From: Coptis chinensis
Lineage: Eukaryota > Streptophyta > Magnoliopsida > Ranunculales > Ranunculaceae
Reading direction: 5' to 3'
DNA length: 64,000 nt
NCBI GenBank assembly: GCA_015680905.1
Contig: CM027385.1
Coordinates: 80,187,501 to 80,251,500, forward strand
The first letter of the stretch is position 1, and every line of letters begins with the position of its first letter. A program made the position numbers and the translations under genes. Positions 1 through 11,714 of the stretch are shown here, one piece after another. The notes under the pieces were generated by a model. That model did no database searches. It was not told where the DNA came from and was given only the letters and a program-made list of their open reading frames with translations.

Positions 1-2902
1 TCAACCAAACATATTATATCCGCATCGCATTTCATGCTCAATAACAGAGTGGATTAGTCTGCGCCCAAGTAATTAGTTTGACCCACCCTCTACGCAAAAC
101 CATATACAAACATCTATCTAAAGATACCTTATTAACCACATATTACCATAATTAGATTATTTGGGGCTTTCTTTGCGTGTCCACAAAATCCGCGTCGTAT
201 CTATGTCTTACCTAGTTTCCTGGCTACCACAATCGCTTCCCCGGCCCGAACATGTACATCCACATGCCTCCCACACATAATGAACCACTCCGTGCGTAAC
301 TACCCTGGCGGGATGCCGCACACCCAGGTAACCCTCACACGGAAGCCATTATGTAAGTAATCTTTCTTACTATTCGGCACAAAATATCGCGTCGTCTCGT
401 TCTATTTTTCGCGAGCGGAAAAATCAAGTCACTATTAAATTTCGCCGAAAAGGGTCATTCAGACTTTCTTGAAACGCCATAAGGGCCAATCACATTACTT
501 ACGCCCGAAGGCCATTCAGATTCACCGAAACGCCGGAAGGGTCAATCAAATTACTTACGCCCGAAGGCGATTCAGATTCACTGAAACGTTAGAAGGGCCA
601 ATCATATCACATACGCCCACACAGGGCAAATCACATGAGTTGTGGTAGTCAGGTTCTAGGATTTTCGTTACGTAATTTATTCAGGTGTCATACATTTATG
701 ACTCATAATAATTCCACTATATCACGTCTTGAGTCAAATACCTTATTGCACTTAAGCCACAATATTTAGAAATATCTCAATATATCTCATAACCATTTTC
801 ATTCTGTCACGTGCCAATATATTATTTCACTACGCCACAATCCCGTGGGAAATATCCACAAATATTATACTACCTCATAGTAGCATCTCACATATATAAT
901 AATGAAGTGTTTATACATTTATTTCTCCAAAACTATTGCATTTAATATATATATCCCAACATATTATATAATGTCACAATATCAATGTCAAATCTTAATT
1001 AGATAATGACCACCAAATTTATACAAGCTTCTATAGCATTTTAGCATTTGATTTGTCCATACAATTTACAACATAAAATGTAGCACAATTAAACAGTCCA
1101 CAGTCCACAATCAAAGCCCAATATATATATGTTTTACACACTACTCACGTCAAATCTTAATTAGATAATGACAAACAACGTTATATAATTTCGACAATAT
1201 TTTATTACTATATTTGTCCATATTCTTTAATATGTGAAAAACTGGAAAAAGTCAACATTCCACAGTCAACGGTCAAAGGTCAAAGTCAACACGTCATGGT
1301 CAAAGTCAACGGTCAACACGTCATGGTCGAAGTCAAACTGTTGTCTCCATGTTCGACAGGTTCAGGGTCATAGCCATGGTTCATGGCTAAGGGCAAAGGT
1401 GCATGGCTCAAGGGCTCATGACTAAGGAAATGGTTCGGACCCAACTGGCCAAGCCCAAACCTTAGAACCCAGAAGTCTAAATGTTGGAAGACCCATTTGG
1501 ATCTCTATTAAGTCCTATGGACTGGCCCCAAACAATATAGAAACTGGCCCAAAACAGTTAAACTGAACTGGCCCAAAACTAAAACAAAACCGGGCCCAAG
1601 CAAAACAAATTAAACTGGCCCATAGAACTTAATCTGGAACTGGCCTGCTACCCACTAATAGGTTTCGGCCCAAGAATTGAAATTTGATTTCGGCCCAACA
1701 ACCAAAATTAGATTTCGGCCCAACAACCACCTAAGCCCAAAAGAAACCGACCCAGGCCCAAGTAAGAGGAACAGGTCGTCCTCTTCCTTCTTCCTCCCAG
1801 CAGCTCTCTCCTCCACCACTTCCAACCGCGCACCCAGCGCTCCCAAACCAAACCGAACTAACTTCGGTTTGTACCCCAAAAACCCCATCTTTTGCTACCC
1901 TCAAACTCGAAGTTCCTCACTCCACCGGTAAGCATTTCGGCGGCCACCACCGCTAAGTTCCAATCGCCATTTCAACCCGGTTTTGGTCCCGGAGGAACCC
2001 CCACCACTTTAATACAACCAAAACTTTTACTACCTAACTCCAAAAATTCAGCTCCCAACATCAACCGGCCGCCATTGACAACCGCTTCAAGCTCCCAAAT
2101 GATCTATATGCTAACCACCAACCATCAACTCACCAACATCACAACCTAAAACCCCATGTCTAGTTTCAACCAAAACAATACAAAACATAAATAAGGGCGA
2201 TTTTTCTCGGCGCCATTAACACTTTTACTGAGCACCGGCATAAGCTTTGAAATGCCACACTCCTCTCAACAATACAAACCCACAACAACAAAAGCGAGTT
2301 CAAACAACCAAAAACACAAACCCATAACAACAAAAACGAAGTTTGAACAACCCAAAAAATGGGCGATTCCATTATTTTAGTTTTAGCAGCCATTAATCGA
2401 CCTCCTGAGTTCGAAAGCACTCCAACAGTTCCAACGAATCCTACTCCTAAAGTTTTAGTAATTAAACGAAACAACACCTAACGTTTAAGAGTTAATCATT
2501 TACCTGGATGAGAAATAAAACATCATAGAAAAACAGTACAAAAACTGAATGAAAGAAAACAGATAAAACAAACATATATAACTTCTATTTATTTTTCGAT
2601 GGAAACAAAAATGTAACTACTCACAATAATGAACAACTCGACGAAATTCCTCCGAGTCCGAGTCGTCGCGCTCCACGCTCTAGCAATCCAGTTTTTTTCT
2701 CTGCCTCCATTTTTATTATTTTTTTATTATCTAAAAACCCTATTCTCTAGAACAATGTGATTATATACTTGGGTTTGAAACCCAAGCCCAATACAGACTC
2801 GGGCCCAAAAACCAGGCCCACGTATCCCAAACCCAATCCGATCTAATTTTAAATAAATAAATAATTAATTAATTAATATGTATTTTAAATACGGGCGTTA
2901 CA
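1..2902 (-). mobile_element. Long solo LTR, copy 1 (truncated by window edge)
   Basis: This is coding-free sequence that matches, nearly end to end, three complete copies elsewhere in the window (11715-15415, 17069-20171, 30905-34261). Only one terminus lies here, ending GGGCGTTACA at 2902; the other lies left of base 1. The copies open TG and close CA, carry 5-bp target duplications and have no internal direct repeats, so each is best read as a solo LTR of a long-LTR retrotransposon, lineage unassigned. The TATA-like stretch near 2763-2768 (minus strand) puts the transcribed direction on the minus strand. About three degenerate units of roughly 68 bp lie at 440-610. Short ORFs inside it are not conserved and are taken as chance. 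Confidence 0.7.
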
Positions 2903-5900
2903 ACAAGAGTCCAGTTTAGAGGAGTTGTATCCTTCAAAAAAGGACACTTCTCATAGACGGACAACTTCCTTATAGGTTAATGAATCTTCTTCAATAAACA
3001 TATAAACATCATCACCGTGAATGGTGGATATACTCACTGATAGTTTTCCAAATTTCTTATTCAAAAATTATGGGATCCTCTTATGTAGTTCATTATGAAC
3101 ATCCAACCACTCTATGCCAATTTTACAGAAAGCACATCCTCAAATAAAATTAGCATATAAAACATTCAATAATAGTGTGGTATCTACAAGATTGTTATCA
3201 CGCATGACAACTAAAACAAACATCACTATTATGAGTTTCACCAATGAACATCTACTAGATAGTTATAGGTCTCAAAAAAATATTTCTTTTAGATTCATTC
3301 ACAATAGCCTTGGCAAGACACCCCCCACATTTTAAAACATTTTTGGATATGCCCAAGACCGAAACTTTGTAGTTCGGTGTCTTTCCAATTATTTTGTGAG
3401 ATGAACTATGGTAAAACAGTGTCATGCATATGCGTCACCACCCCCCACAGTTCAATAGTTACTCAACTTAATCAAACTTACATGCAAAACACATTCTACC
3501 GCTACAAACACTAAAAGAAACAACAACAATAATATGCACTCTTATGACAAGAATATACTTTACTCAAGTCTATGATTATGGATCATATAAAACATAGTCA
3601 TATTATGTTCATGCTATCTATATGAAAGGAAATCCACAAGTGATTCAAATGAATTTGAAAGAATAGAAGAATTAGATGAAAAAGGTTTTACCCAAGATAA
3701 TATCATTATCATTCTTTTTTTTATCATTCAACATTCCAACTTACATAGAGAGACAATCCATGCACTTGTACATCACCTTGGTTATTTATTCATAGTCATA
3801 GGAGGATAATGCCTAATAAGACAATCCACAAGCGTTACATCTCCCTGTCTAAAATAGTCACTGGAGGATATTGTCTAAGAAGACAATCCATAACCTTACA
3901 TCTCCTTGACTAAATTAGGCTTAGGAAGATATGATTGTTTCTCATATTGTTTCCTCTCATAGACAACGATGTTCATTACTTAATAATATATGACATGGTT
4001 AAACTTCATGCCTATGTTAAATAATGCATTCATGCCAAATATGGTTAATATCATATCATAGGTTCAGAAAAAGTAAACTTTAACTGTACCCCTCACAACA
4101 AAAAGTATACGATAATTAAGCAAATCTAGCTACTGAATATGCAAAACAACTGAGGACTTTACCTCCTCTTTTTACATGAGCTCAAGCAAGATAGGATACC
4201 CTATCAACAAGACCTCAAGTACTACCACAACATCTAATGGCTCAACCCATTAATGTCTTCAACTAGAAAATTTACCAATAAACTAAATATCATCAAGTTC
4301 AAAGCAAATCCACAATCCAATTCACGATTAATTAATATCCAAAACTAGCATGCTATACAACTTTAACATATGCTATATTGGATATAAGCTACAAATTATT
4401 TCATCTAACATGTATTTTCACAATAGTACAATTTTAACCATCGTTTAACAACACGTACACTCAATAGAGGTAAGCAATTATGCATTGAATACATTATAAT
4501 TACTATCCAAGATTTGAGTGTGATTAATATTAAATATATTAAGGTCTCTCTTATACCATCTACATACATCTACATATGTACAAAGAAAAATAATATCAAA
4601 CTAATTCTAGTCAAACCAATTAATATCTTAGTGATAAACATGTATAATTTGTTGACTAGGTTATTAAAGAAGTTTAAACTTAGGGATTTCCCTCCTAAGA
4701 AAAACTAGCATGCAACTCAAGGCAAGAATATCACCATATAATCAAACCAAAAGAATTGCAAAGAGTGAAAAAATACGATACCTAACCGATTGAAAAATCG
4801 GATTACCATATTTTCCTCCTTCCAGAAAAAATAGTTCAAAAGAACTGTAATTCTGAACCAGCTCAGGACGAATTGGGTATCAATCCTTATACCACTGGAA
4901 AGATCTTTGAATCAGCTATCCAACACAAGAAGCGTATTGCAAAACCGAGCTCTGAGTTGAAAGTTACAGCAATTTCCGTAACGAGTGACGCTGCTGTCAA
5001 AAAGACGAACTTTGACGTTTTTCTTGATAGAAATCTCATATTTGACTCCCACAAACGTAGGAGAAAAGTCTACAACCATATAGGGTTTGATAAACCATAA
5101 AATATCAATAAATATTCAATCTTTAATTGGTTTCCCTAACAAAAACGAAATTATTAGAAAATTTCTAAAGTCATAACCCAATAACACAAACAATAACTCA
5201 AAGTAAAAGACTTATCTTTTGATTGCCGTATTAAAGCACTCTCCTTTGTTCTACTACGAAACTCTTTCCTTAATATTGTTAGAATAGTTATATCAACACA
5301 GCAACTAGAGTAGAACAGAAGGAACAAGATGAACAAGGACGTAATTAATGGTAATAACCAAGGCCACGAATTAAAGTCAGTCCTTAAGGAAAGATTTCGC
5401 CTTCCAATGGTGCGCGAAAGGCAAAGAAGGCGCCTTTCCTCACAGATTCAATGGTTAACAGCAGTCGACTTTGCACTAAAAACAACAATATAAACAATAA
5501 TATAACTCTCTGAGGGAAGAAGAAGAAAGAAGAATAGGATATGTTATAGTTTCGTTTCTCCTGAGATGGGTTTCTAATCTGTTAAAGTCTCTCCTCTCTA
5601 TGGACTCACAGTCCTATTTATAGAGGTTAGGTCGGTCTCCTAAACAAATAAAGAAGAGAGACCAACTCCTAATAGAACACCAAAACTTGCTGCTCAAGAA
5701 AAAAGCAAAACAAATTTATGGCAATTGGTCAAACCACTACCCACAACAGTAAGCCCAAGCCCAAGCCTGAACCCGACCCGATGTGGTGGTAACCAATGTG
5801 GGACTATCTATTATGCACTAAAGTAAAGAGAACACTATTTGTTCATCTCCTCCACTTTGCACACACACACACACTAGTATTTAGAAATACACAAGAGATT

Positions 5901-5906
5901 CCAACA
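2903..5906 (-). mobile_element. Decayed Copia-type LTR retroelement remnant
   Basis: Read on the minus strand, the block opens at 5906 with TGTTGGAATCTC, the same opening as the solo LTR at 42964. It continues through a CTATAAATAGG promoter-like box (about 5617-5627) to a possible LTR end near 5277. A short Copia-polyprotein-like stretch (FIEEDSLTYKEV) can be read near 2970-3010 on the same strand. The rest is AT-rich and heavily decayed, with many breaks and no full domain. The left side is cut by the long solo LTR ending at 2902. Copia assignment rests on the LTR similarity and that one stretch only. Confidence 0.35.
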
Positions 5907-6639
5907 GTAAATTCGCGGACATCAAAAATTTGATACGGAAATTATTCGCCAAAAATTTGAAATTTTGAATAATAATGCGTTTAAAAATTCGGCCAAACAT
6001 ACAATTCGTCTTTTATACGCATGTAATATGGAAAAAAACATATATACTTTGTTGCATTACAAGTTTAGAATGTAATAATTTGTCAAAATTGCTCATTAAC
6101 TACACATACATAACTCAATTTTTTATTTATATTTACTTGCTAACACTTTAGTTCTTCGATATTCTTTAGGTATGAAAGGTTCTAACTTATAAGTGGATTT
6201 TCAAAACCTTCCATTTTGAAATTGCATCATACCTTTTATAGTACATTTTTTTCATTTAAAAAATACGGATCTTATTATTCGGCAATTATAAGCCTGGATC
6301 ATAAAATTCGTGTATTAATCCATAGATTTGAAACGTTCGCTTTATTATTCATATTATACGTAAAAATATATAAAACGAGTATTAAACGCGGATTTACTAG
6401 CTATGCCTGCAAGACACTTTTTCTTTTTTCTTTTTTTTTTGTTAGAACTTAGAACAAAGCACTTTTTGAAGGCCCACCATCACTAATCACGGTGCTCGAT
6501 CTATAATTTCAATTTAATAACAATCCTTCAAAGATTTTTTTTCTTCTTGGTGTAATTGTTTAACATGACAATGAATAAATATCTCTGGCTATGCATGTAA
6601 TGTAGACAATCCATGTAGTCTTTGAAATTATCGATCATA
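5907..6639. other. AT-rich intergenic stretch
   Basis: About 730 bases between the Copia-like remnant and the 3' end of the UGT gene. I see no coding pattern, no terminal repeats and no RNA gene. The part next to 6639 probably holds the UGT 3' UTR. Confidence 0.5.
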
Positions 6640-8109
6640 TTATTCGACAATCTGACTAAGAAAATCATTCAAAGCATCCAAAGTAGCCATATAACTACTT
6701 GACAAGCCATGTTCAAATGGACTTGCAAGAGAAACTGCTTGCTTTCTTATGTCCTCATTAGCTATCAATTTCTCTATTCCAATCAAAATATCACCCTTCT
6801 TAAGCTGCTCAATTTGATTTCCATGAGCATCCACTTTGATCATCAATCCAACCTTGAGATGATCAACTATCAACTTAGCATTGTAATGTTGATCACGACA
6901 TATAGGCCACATCAGCAGTGGCACACCACGTAATATTGCTTCGAGTGTAGAGTTCCAACCACCGTGAGATACGAATCCACCTGTTGATCTATGGCTCAAA
7001 ATCAATAACTGTGGAGCCCATCCACGGATAATCAACCCTCTTCCTTTGACCCGCTCCACAAACCCGTTTGAAACTACTTCCATATTTGAAGGTGAAGAAA
7101 ATGGACCATGTGGCCCAGGTCGACTTGAATCCGATTGCATGACCCATATAAAAGGCCTATTACATTCATCCAAAGCAATTGCCAGCTCAGCTAACTCATC
7201 GAAAGTGGGACCAACTTCAGACCCAAAAGAAACAAATATAACTGATCCACGTGGCTTAGAATCTAACCATTGATTAATCTCATCTTCACTATAATTAGTC
7301 TGATCACGCTTCGATCTCAAATCACGATCGTGAACCACCGATCCATCAGATCTCGAGAACTGTTCAGGTAATAACGGACCCATACTAAAAACTGGCTTGT
7401 CAATTTCCTTACTCAAGTACTCAACAAATGGACGTTCAAGATCGGGACACGCATTAATCATCAGCGCGATCGAAATCTCTAAATGCGAAACCCATGCGGG
7501 TCGATTACCGGGTCCGGTACTAATTGGTGGGCCGGGCCTGAATGGTGGGCCAAACCCGGGTTTCGGAGGACCCGAGTTAGGGTGATGAGGTGGGGTCAAG
7601 TGAGTCAGATCGGTCTGTGTGACACAAATATGATCAGGTAGTCCAGGAAGCAAAAGAGGCTCACCAGGTGTCAAATTCTCAGGTGAGAGTTTCCCCATAG
7701 CAAATTCAATAGAAGCAGTGCATGCACTAGAAGTATAGAAACTCATAGTAGGGATATTAAATTTCTTGCAAGGTTGGTGGGCCCAATGGACCATAACATC
7801 AATAATAGCACACTTGGGAGGATCAGAGCCATTGAAAAGGGTAGTTAACAGATCAGTGAAGGGTTGGGCCAAGTCTTGCCTACGGGGGTCATGGTGGTGG
7901 TTGTTGGGTGGGTCAGATTCTGGTTGTGAAGATGGGGGAGTGAGTGTGGAAATTTGGAAAAGAGGGTGGTGATCAGGAAGTGAAGAGGAGAGTGAAGAAG
8001 GTACAATGAGGGTGATTTTGTAAGAGGAAGAGAGACGTTTGCAAAGCTCAATAGAGGGAAAGAGGTGGCCATGGCCATGGAAGGGTATAACAAGTATATG
8101 AGTAGACAT
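6640..8109 (-). CDS. UDP-glycosyltransferase (family 1, PSPG box), intronless
   Basis: Predicted cytosolic UGT that transfers sugar from a UDP-sugar to a small-molecule acceptor. The acceptor cannot be read from sequence. Numbered from the upstream Met at 8145 (501 aa), the catalytic-type His is H27 in GHGHLFP, a likely partner Asp is D116 in AIIDVM, and the full 44-residue PSPG donor box is W376-Q419 (WAPQ, HGGWNSTLE, final RDQ). The terminal Gln of the box is usual for glucose users. A Pro/Gly-rich insert spans about 185-219. I chose Met13 (8107-8109, 489 aa) because a TATA box at 8171-8180 puts the transcript start close to 8148, almost on the upstream ATG, and because family members begin a few residues before this strand. 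The frame is open throughout and there are no close UGT paralogues here. The UGT subfamily is not assigned. Confidence 0.93.
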   Translation of the reverse strand: MSTHILVIPFHGHGHLFPSIELCKRLSSSYKITLIVPSSLSSSLPDHHPLFQISTLTPPSSQPESDPPNNHHHDPRRQDLAQPFTDLLTTLFNGSDPPKCAIIDVMVHWAHQPCKKFNIPTMSFYTSSACTASIEFAMGKLSPENLTPGEPLLLPGLPDHICVTQTDLTHLTPPHHPNSGPPKPGFGPPFRPGPPISTGPGNRPAWVSHLEISIALMINACPDLERPFVEYLSKEIDKPVFSMGPLLPEQFSRSDGSVVHDRDLRSKRDQTNYSEDEINQWLDSKPRGSVIFVSFGSEVGPTFDELAELAIALDECNRPFIWVMQSDSSRPGPHGPFSSPSNMEVVSNGFVERVKGRGLIIRGWAPQLLILSHRSTGGFVSHGGWNSTLEAILRGVPLLMWPICRDQHYNAKLIVDHLKVGLMIKVDAHGNQIEQLKKGDILIGIEKLIANEDIRKQAVSLASPFEHGLSSSYMATLDALNDFLSQIVE

Positions 8110-8170
8110 TGGGAAGCTTAAAGGAAAGGAAACGTTTGTGGACACCTATGGTTAAAATTTGTGTAAGGAA

Positions 8171-8180
8171 AATATATAAA
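8171..8180 (-). promoter_or_regulatory. TATA box of the UGT gene
   Basis: On the minus strand the sequence reads TTTATATATT, 61-70 bases upstream of the ATG at 8109 and about 25-35 bases upstream of the alternative ATG at 8145. This spacing is why the downstream ATG is preferred. Confidence 0.55.
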
Positions 8181-8183
8181 GGA

Positions 8184-9145
8184 TGAGTGTCTTGCATGCT
8201 AAGGAGTTAAGGATGTTGATTGACTGCTAGTGATGGTTTATTTGGCATTTGAATGGTAGTTGAAATTAGTTTGTTGGTATAGAACGAAGTAACAAACTTA
8301 CAGGTCGAGTGTTCGAAGAAGAGTTGAACATTAATTTGAAAGTGAACGTTTTGGTTTCATTATTACTTTATTGCATGGCTGGGAATGTCTGTATATCAGA
8401 ATATGCGTGCCGACTGCCGATACATGTTTTTTGATTTTCCATATATACATATACGGCCATATTTTCAGCTTGTCTCTTGACCTGAAACCCTGAATATATA
8501 TATTGGTCCGATACTTTTCAATATGTGTATACTTGAAATCCAGGATCCAATCTATTGGATTATTAATTAGTTTATCACATTGATGTTCCAGGTTTTGATG
8601 AGTGCTCTTAAAATTTTCTTTTCTTTATAATTTTTTTTTTTAATGTTTAGAGGGTTAAAACAAACCCACACCCACACTCCTCGGTCCCATTGTATGTAGT
8701 AGCACCATATCTCTAGAATGAAAGGCTCACCTTGCCTATTATATAATTACACAAGAAAGAAATCACAACCAACACATTGTACAAACTTGTAAACTCTTCT
8801 ATAAAGAGAGGGGTGCACAACCAATTAAACTAGAAACTCTTCATGTGGGTTGGGCTTTAAGTATGAAGGATTTAAGTTCTTTTCTATAAATTGTTGAATT
8901 TGAGTATGAAGGAGTGGAACATATTCAACATTTCAACCACACAACCAAGTAACAGACATAAAACAATACATGAAAATTGACAAATTTGATTATTTTATAT
9001 TAGATTTTAGAACCACGTCTTGGCATCCAAAGAATTTTCATACTAATCAAGACAAAAGTGTATTATTGTTATTTTTTCGATCACAAGACAAAAGTGTCTT
9101 CTTATGCATAGAGCAACATAGTTTTGATAGCCGTACTTGGTTTGT
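8184..9145. other. UGT upstream region
   Basis: Non-coding region between the UGT promoter and the LINE tails. I see no recognisable gene, long repeat or RNA. It ends at a (TTG)n tract. Confidence 0.4.
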
Positions 9146-9178
<33 letters not shown>

Positions 9179-9453
9179 TTTTTTTTTTTTTTTAAGTGAA
9201 AATTTTATTGATACTGATAACGAATTTTATAAATAATTAGGACAAACGTACAACAAGCTGCGCCGCAAGTCTTTTCTGAATAGCAAATTCAATCATTCTA
9301 AAAACGAACTTGTTAGAACCAGCTGTCATAACGTTACTGTCTATAACTTTCTGAAGTCTTTTGAGGAGCTCAACAGACTGTTGTTCCAAGAAACCGAAAT
9401 TGTTGAAACTAAACGGAATGAAACAATGTTGGTTAGCCCTACAAGCTTCCTCA

Positions 9454-9454
<1 letters not shown>
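9146..9454 (-). mobile_element. 3' end fragment of a LINE (RTE-like tail)
   Basis: On the minus strand, 9454 down to 9239 reads as one open frame ending in TAA, with the segments FIPFSFNNFGFLEQQ and FAIQKRLAAQLVVRLS. From memory this resembles the C-terminal tail of plant RTE-type reverse transcriptases. It is followed by a short 3' UTR, an A run and a (CAA)n tract (9146-9196 on the plus strand as TTG repeats then T run). A 5'-truncated body with an A/CAA tail is what target-primed insertion leaves. The clade is an inference; the open frame and tail are directly visible. Confidence 0.45.
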
Positions 9455-9491
<37 letters not shown>

Positions 9492-9682
9492 TTTTTTTTT
9501 TTTTTTTTGATAAAATCTTCATAGATATATTTATATTAAAACATGCATAATAGCATTCGGAGAATACATATAAACGTTCTTTGGTCCATATGATCTAGCC
9601 CAATCAGCCAAACTTATTGGCCAAGAGTTTCCAGTTACAGAAGTGGTTCTAAAATAAAAAAAACAAAAAAAAACTTAAAGAG

Positions 9683-11714
9683 GCATGAGTGCTTTCTAGC
9701 ATAGCATTCCAGGTCCAATTTGAATTCTTTTCAGGCTCCGTCAGAATCCTAGTAACTTCTTTATTGGTGCCTTCAAAAGTAGCTTCCAACAGATGTTTCT
9801 GCCTGGTCAAATCACTGCAAACTCAGCTACTAACAAATGTGCTTCATTTTTTGATAAAGCTCTACTCTGTTGTGTAGCAGCAGCAATACATCCTCCATTC
9901 CATTCCCTAATAATCACAGCAAACACACTTGTTTTTTTAGCACACATAAACAAACCAATGTAATTCACTTTAACCTTTCTGAAGGGAGGAGCAACCCAAT
10001 TATCCTCTATGCAAGGTAAAACAACCTTAAGAGATATGTCAGATAGGTCACACTATCTATAGTTGTCCACTCTTGCCAAGCAGAGAAAGCTTTCTCTAAG
10101 ACAGAGATAAAGTTAGGTTTCATAAAGCTAAACCTACACTCATTTCGATGCCACCATATACTGTAGTACATAAGAGAGAAAGCATATAAAGATAAATGCT
10201 TATAACTGCTATCTCTACTCCTAAAGTAATTAAACCAATTTTGTGTTACAAAAGCATCACAATCCACCCTTAAACCCAGCCAAAATGAGAACCAAAGCCT
10301 TGAAGTCCAAGGACAAGTAAAGAAGAGATGTTGGAAGTCCTCAACATGATTATTGCAGAAAACACAGCAGTTATCCATAGGAACATGGTGTTGCTCAAGA
10401 TCCCTCCAGTAGATAAGAGATTGTCTGCAATTTTCCATAGAAAAAGCTTCACTATTGCAGGAATTTTCAACTTCCAAATAATCATAAAATCATATGATTG
10501 TTGAGCAGAAGAACACTGCCAATATTACTTTCCAGCGCTCTAATAAAATTGAACACAGATTTCACAGAAAATCTTTCATTAACTGCAGGTTTCCACATCA
10601 ACTTATCTGAAGAAGATGCCATAACATTGATACTCACAATAGAGTTTAGAACTAGACTAGGAACCAAAGCACTGAGTCCCACACAATCCCAAGAACCATC
10701 AGGATTAATGAACTCATTAACAATAAGATTAAGATCCACCAAAGGTGGCAGAGGCACAACCATGTCAATCAGAGAGCATGGTTTATCCATTACCTTAATC
10801 CATTGATCAGTCCAGAATTTCACAAAAGCACTATCCCCAATACTCCAGATAGCCCCCCAACTCTACAAATCTTTTAACTTTTTGTAAACCTCTGCATATA
10901 GGAGACACCCCAAAGGAGGGGTTAGCATGATTATGAAGAGTTAGATCTTTCTCATACTTGGCAAGCATAAGATCACTCCATAAAGATTTCTCAAAGACAG
11001 CCTTCCACAAGAGTTTACAGAGCAAAGCTAGATTAAAGAGATGAGAATCTCTAAACCCTAATCCCCCATCAGCTTTAAGCATACATAACTTTTTCCTGGT
11101 GCATATATGAATAACATTACTATCAGCATCATTCCACCAGAAATTACGACAAGCTTTATCCATTTTAGAGGAGATATCAAGAGGTAGATAAAAGGCAGAC
11201 ATTGAGTAAATAGGTTTTGCCTGTGCAACAGCCTTAACTAGGGTAGCCTTACCTGCCTATGAAAGCAGTTTTCCTTGCCAATTTGAGACAGCCCCTCGTA
11301 CCTTATCCAAAAGAAAGCTGAAGTCCTGGATTTTTGATGTCGAGAAAATAATGGGAGAACCCAAGTATTTATCTCTCACAGACATAGGTCTCACCTGAAG
11401 AGTATGCATAATGCATTACAGCTTCTTGGATGTCTCGAGAAGTACCTCCACTTAAAAGAACAACAGACTTATCCAAATTCACCATCTGACCAGTGCCATT
11501 ACAATAAAGGTCCATAATCTTTTTGATTTTGTGAACTTCAAAAGGGGAAGTTTTTCCAAAAACAATTAGATCATCAGCATAGAGCATATGTGAAACACTA
11601 GGTGCCCTCCTCGAGATCTTAATGCCAGAGATATCTTGTACAGCTTGGGCTTGAAGAAGAAGTCTTGACAAGGCCTCAATGAGAATAATGAAGAGATAGG
11701 GGACAAGGGATCCC
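9683..11714 (-). pseudogene. LINE RT C-terminal half, zf-RVT and RNase H
   Basis: On the minus strand the segment from 11714 begins with DPLSP, the second half of the RT motif QGDPLSP. The catalytic YADD box (LYADDLIVF) lies near 11566-11592. The zinc-binding zf-RVT region (CVFCNNHVEDFQHLFFTC) lies near 10300-10370. An RNase-H-like stretch (WVAPPFRKVKVNY, AVIIREWNGGC) follows at about 10006-9830. Stops and frame changes interrupt it, so it is a dead copy of the LINE ORF2. Confidence 0.8.

Noticed and set aside
1234-1425. Short repetitive open frame rich in Lys and Ser
   Set aside because: It is read from GTCAACGGTCAA-type repeats in the long LTR and is not conserved in the other copies.
4873-5100. 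75-codon open frame
   Set aside because: It lies antisense in the Copia-like remnant, with no recognised domain.
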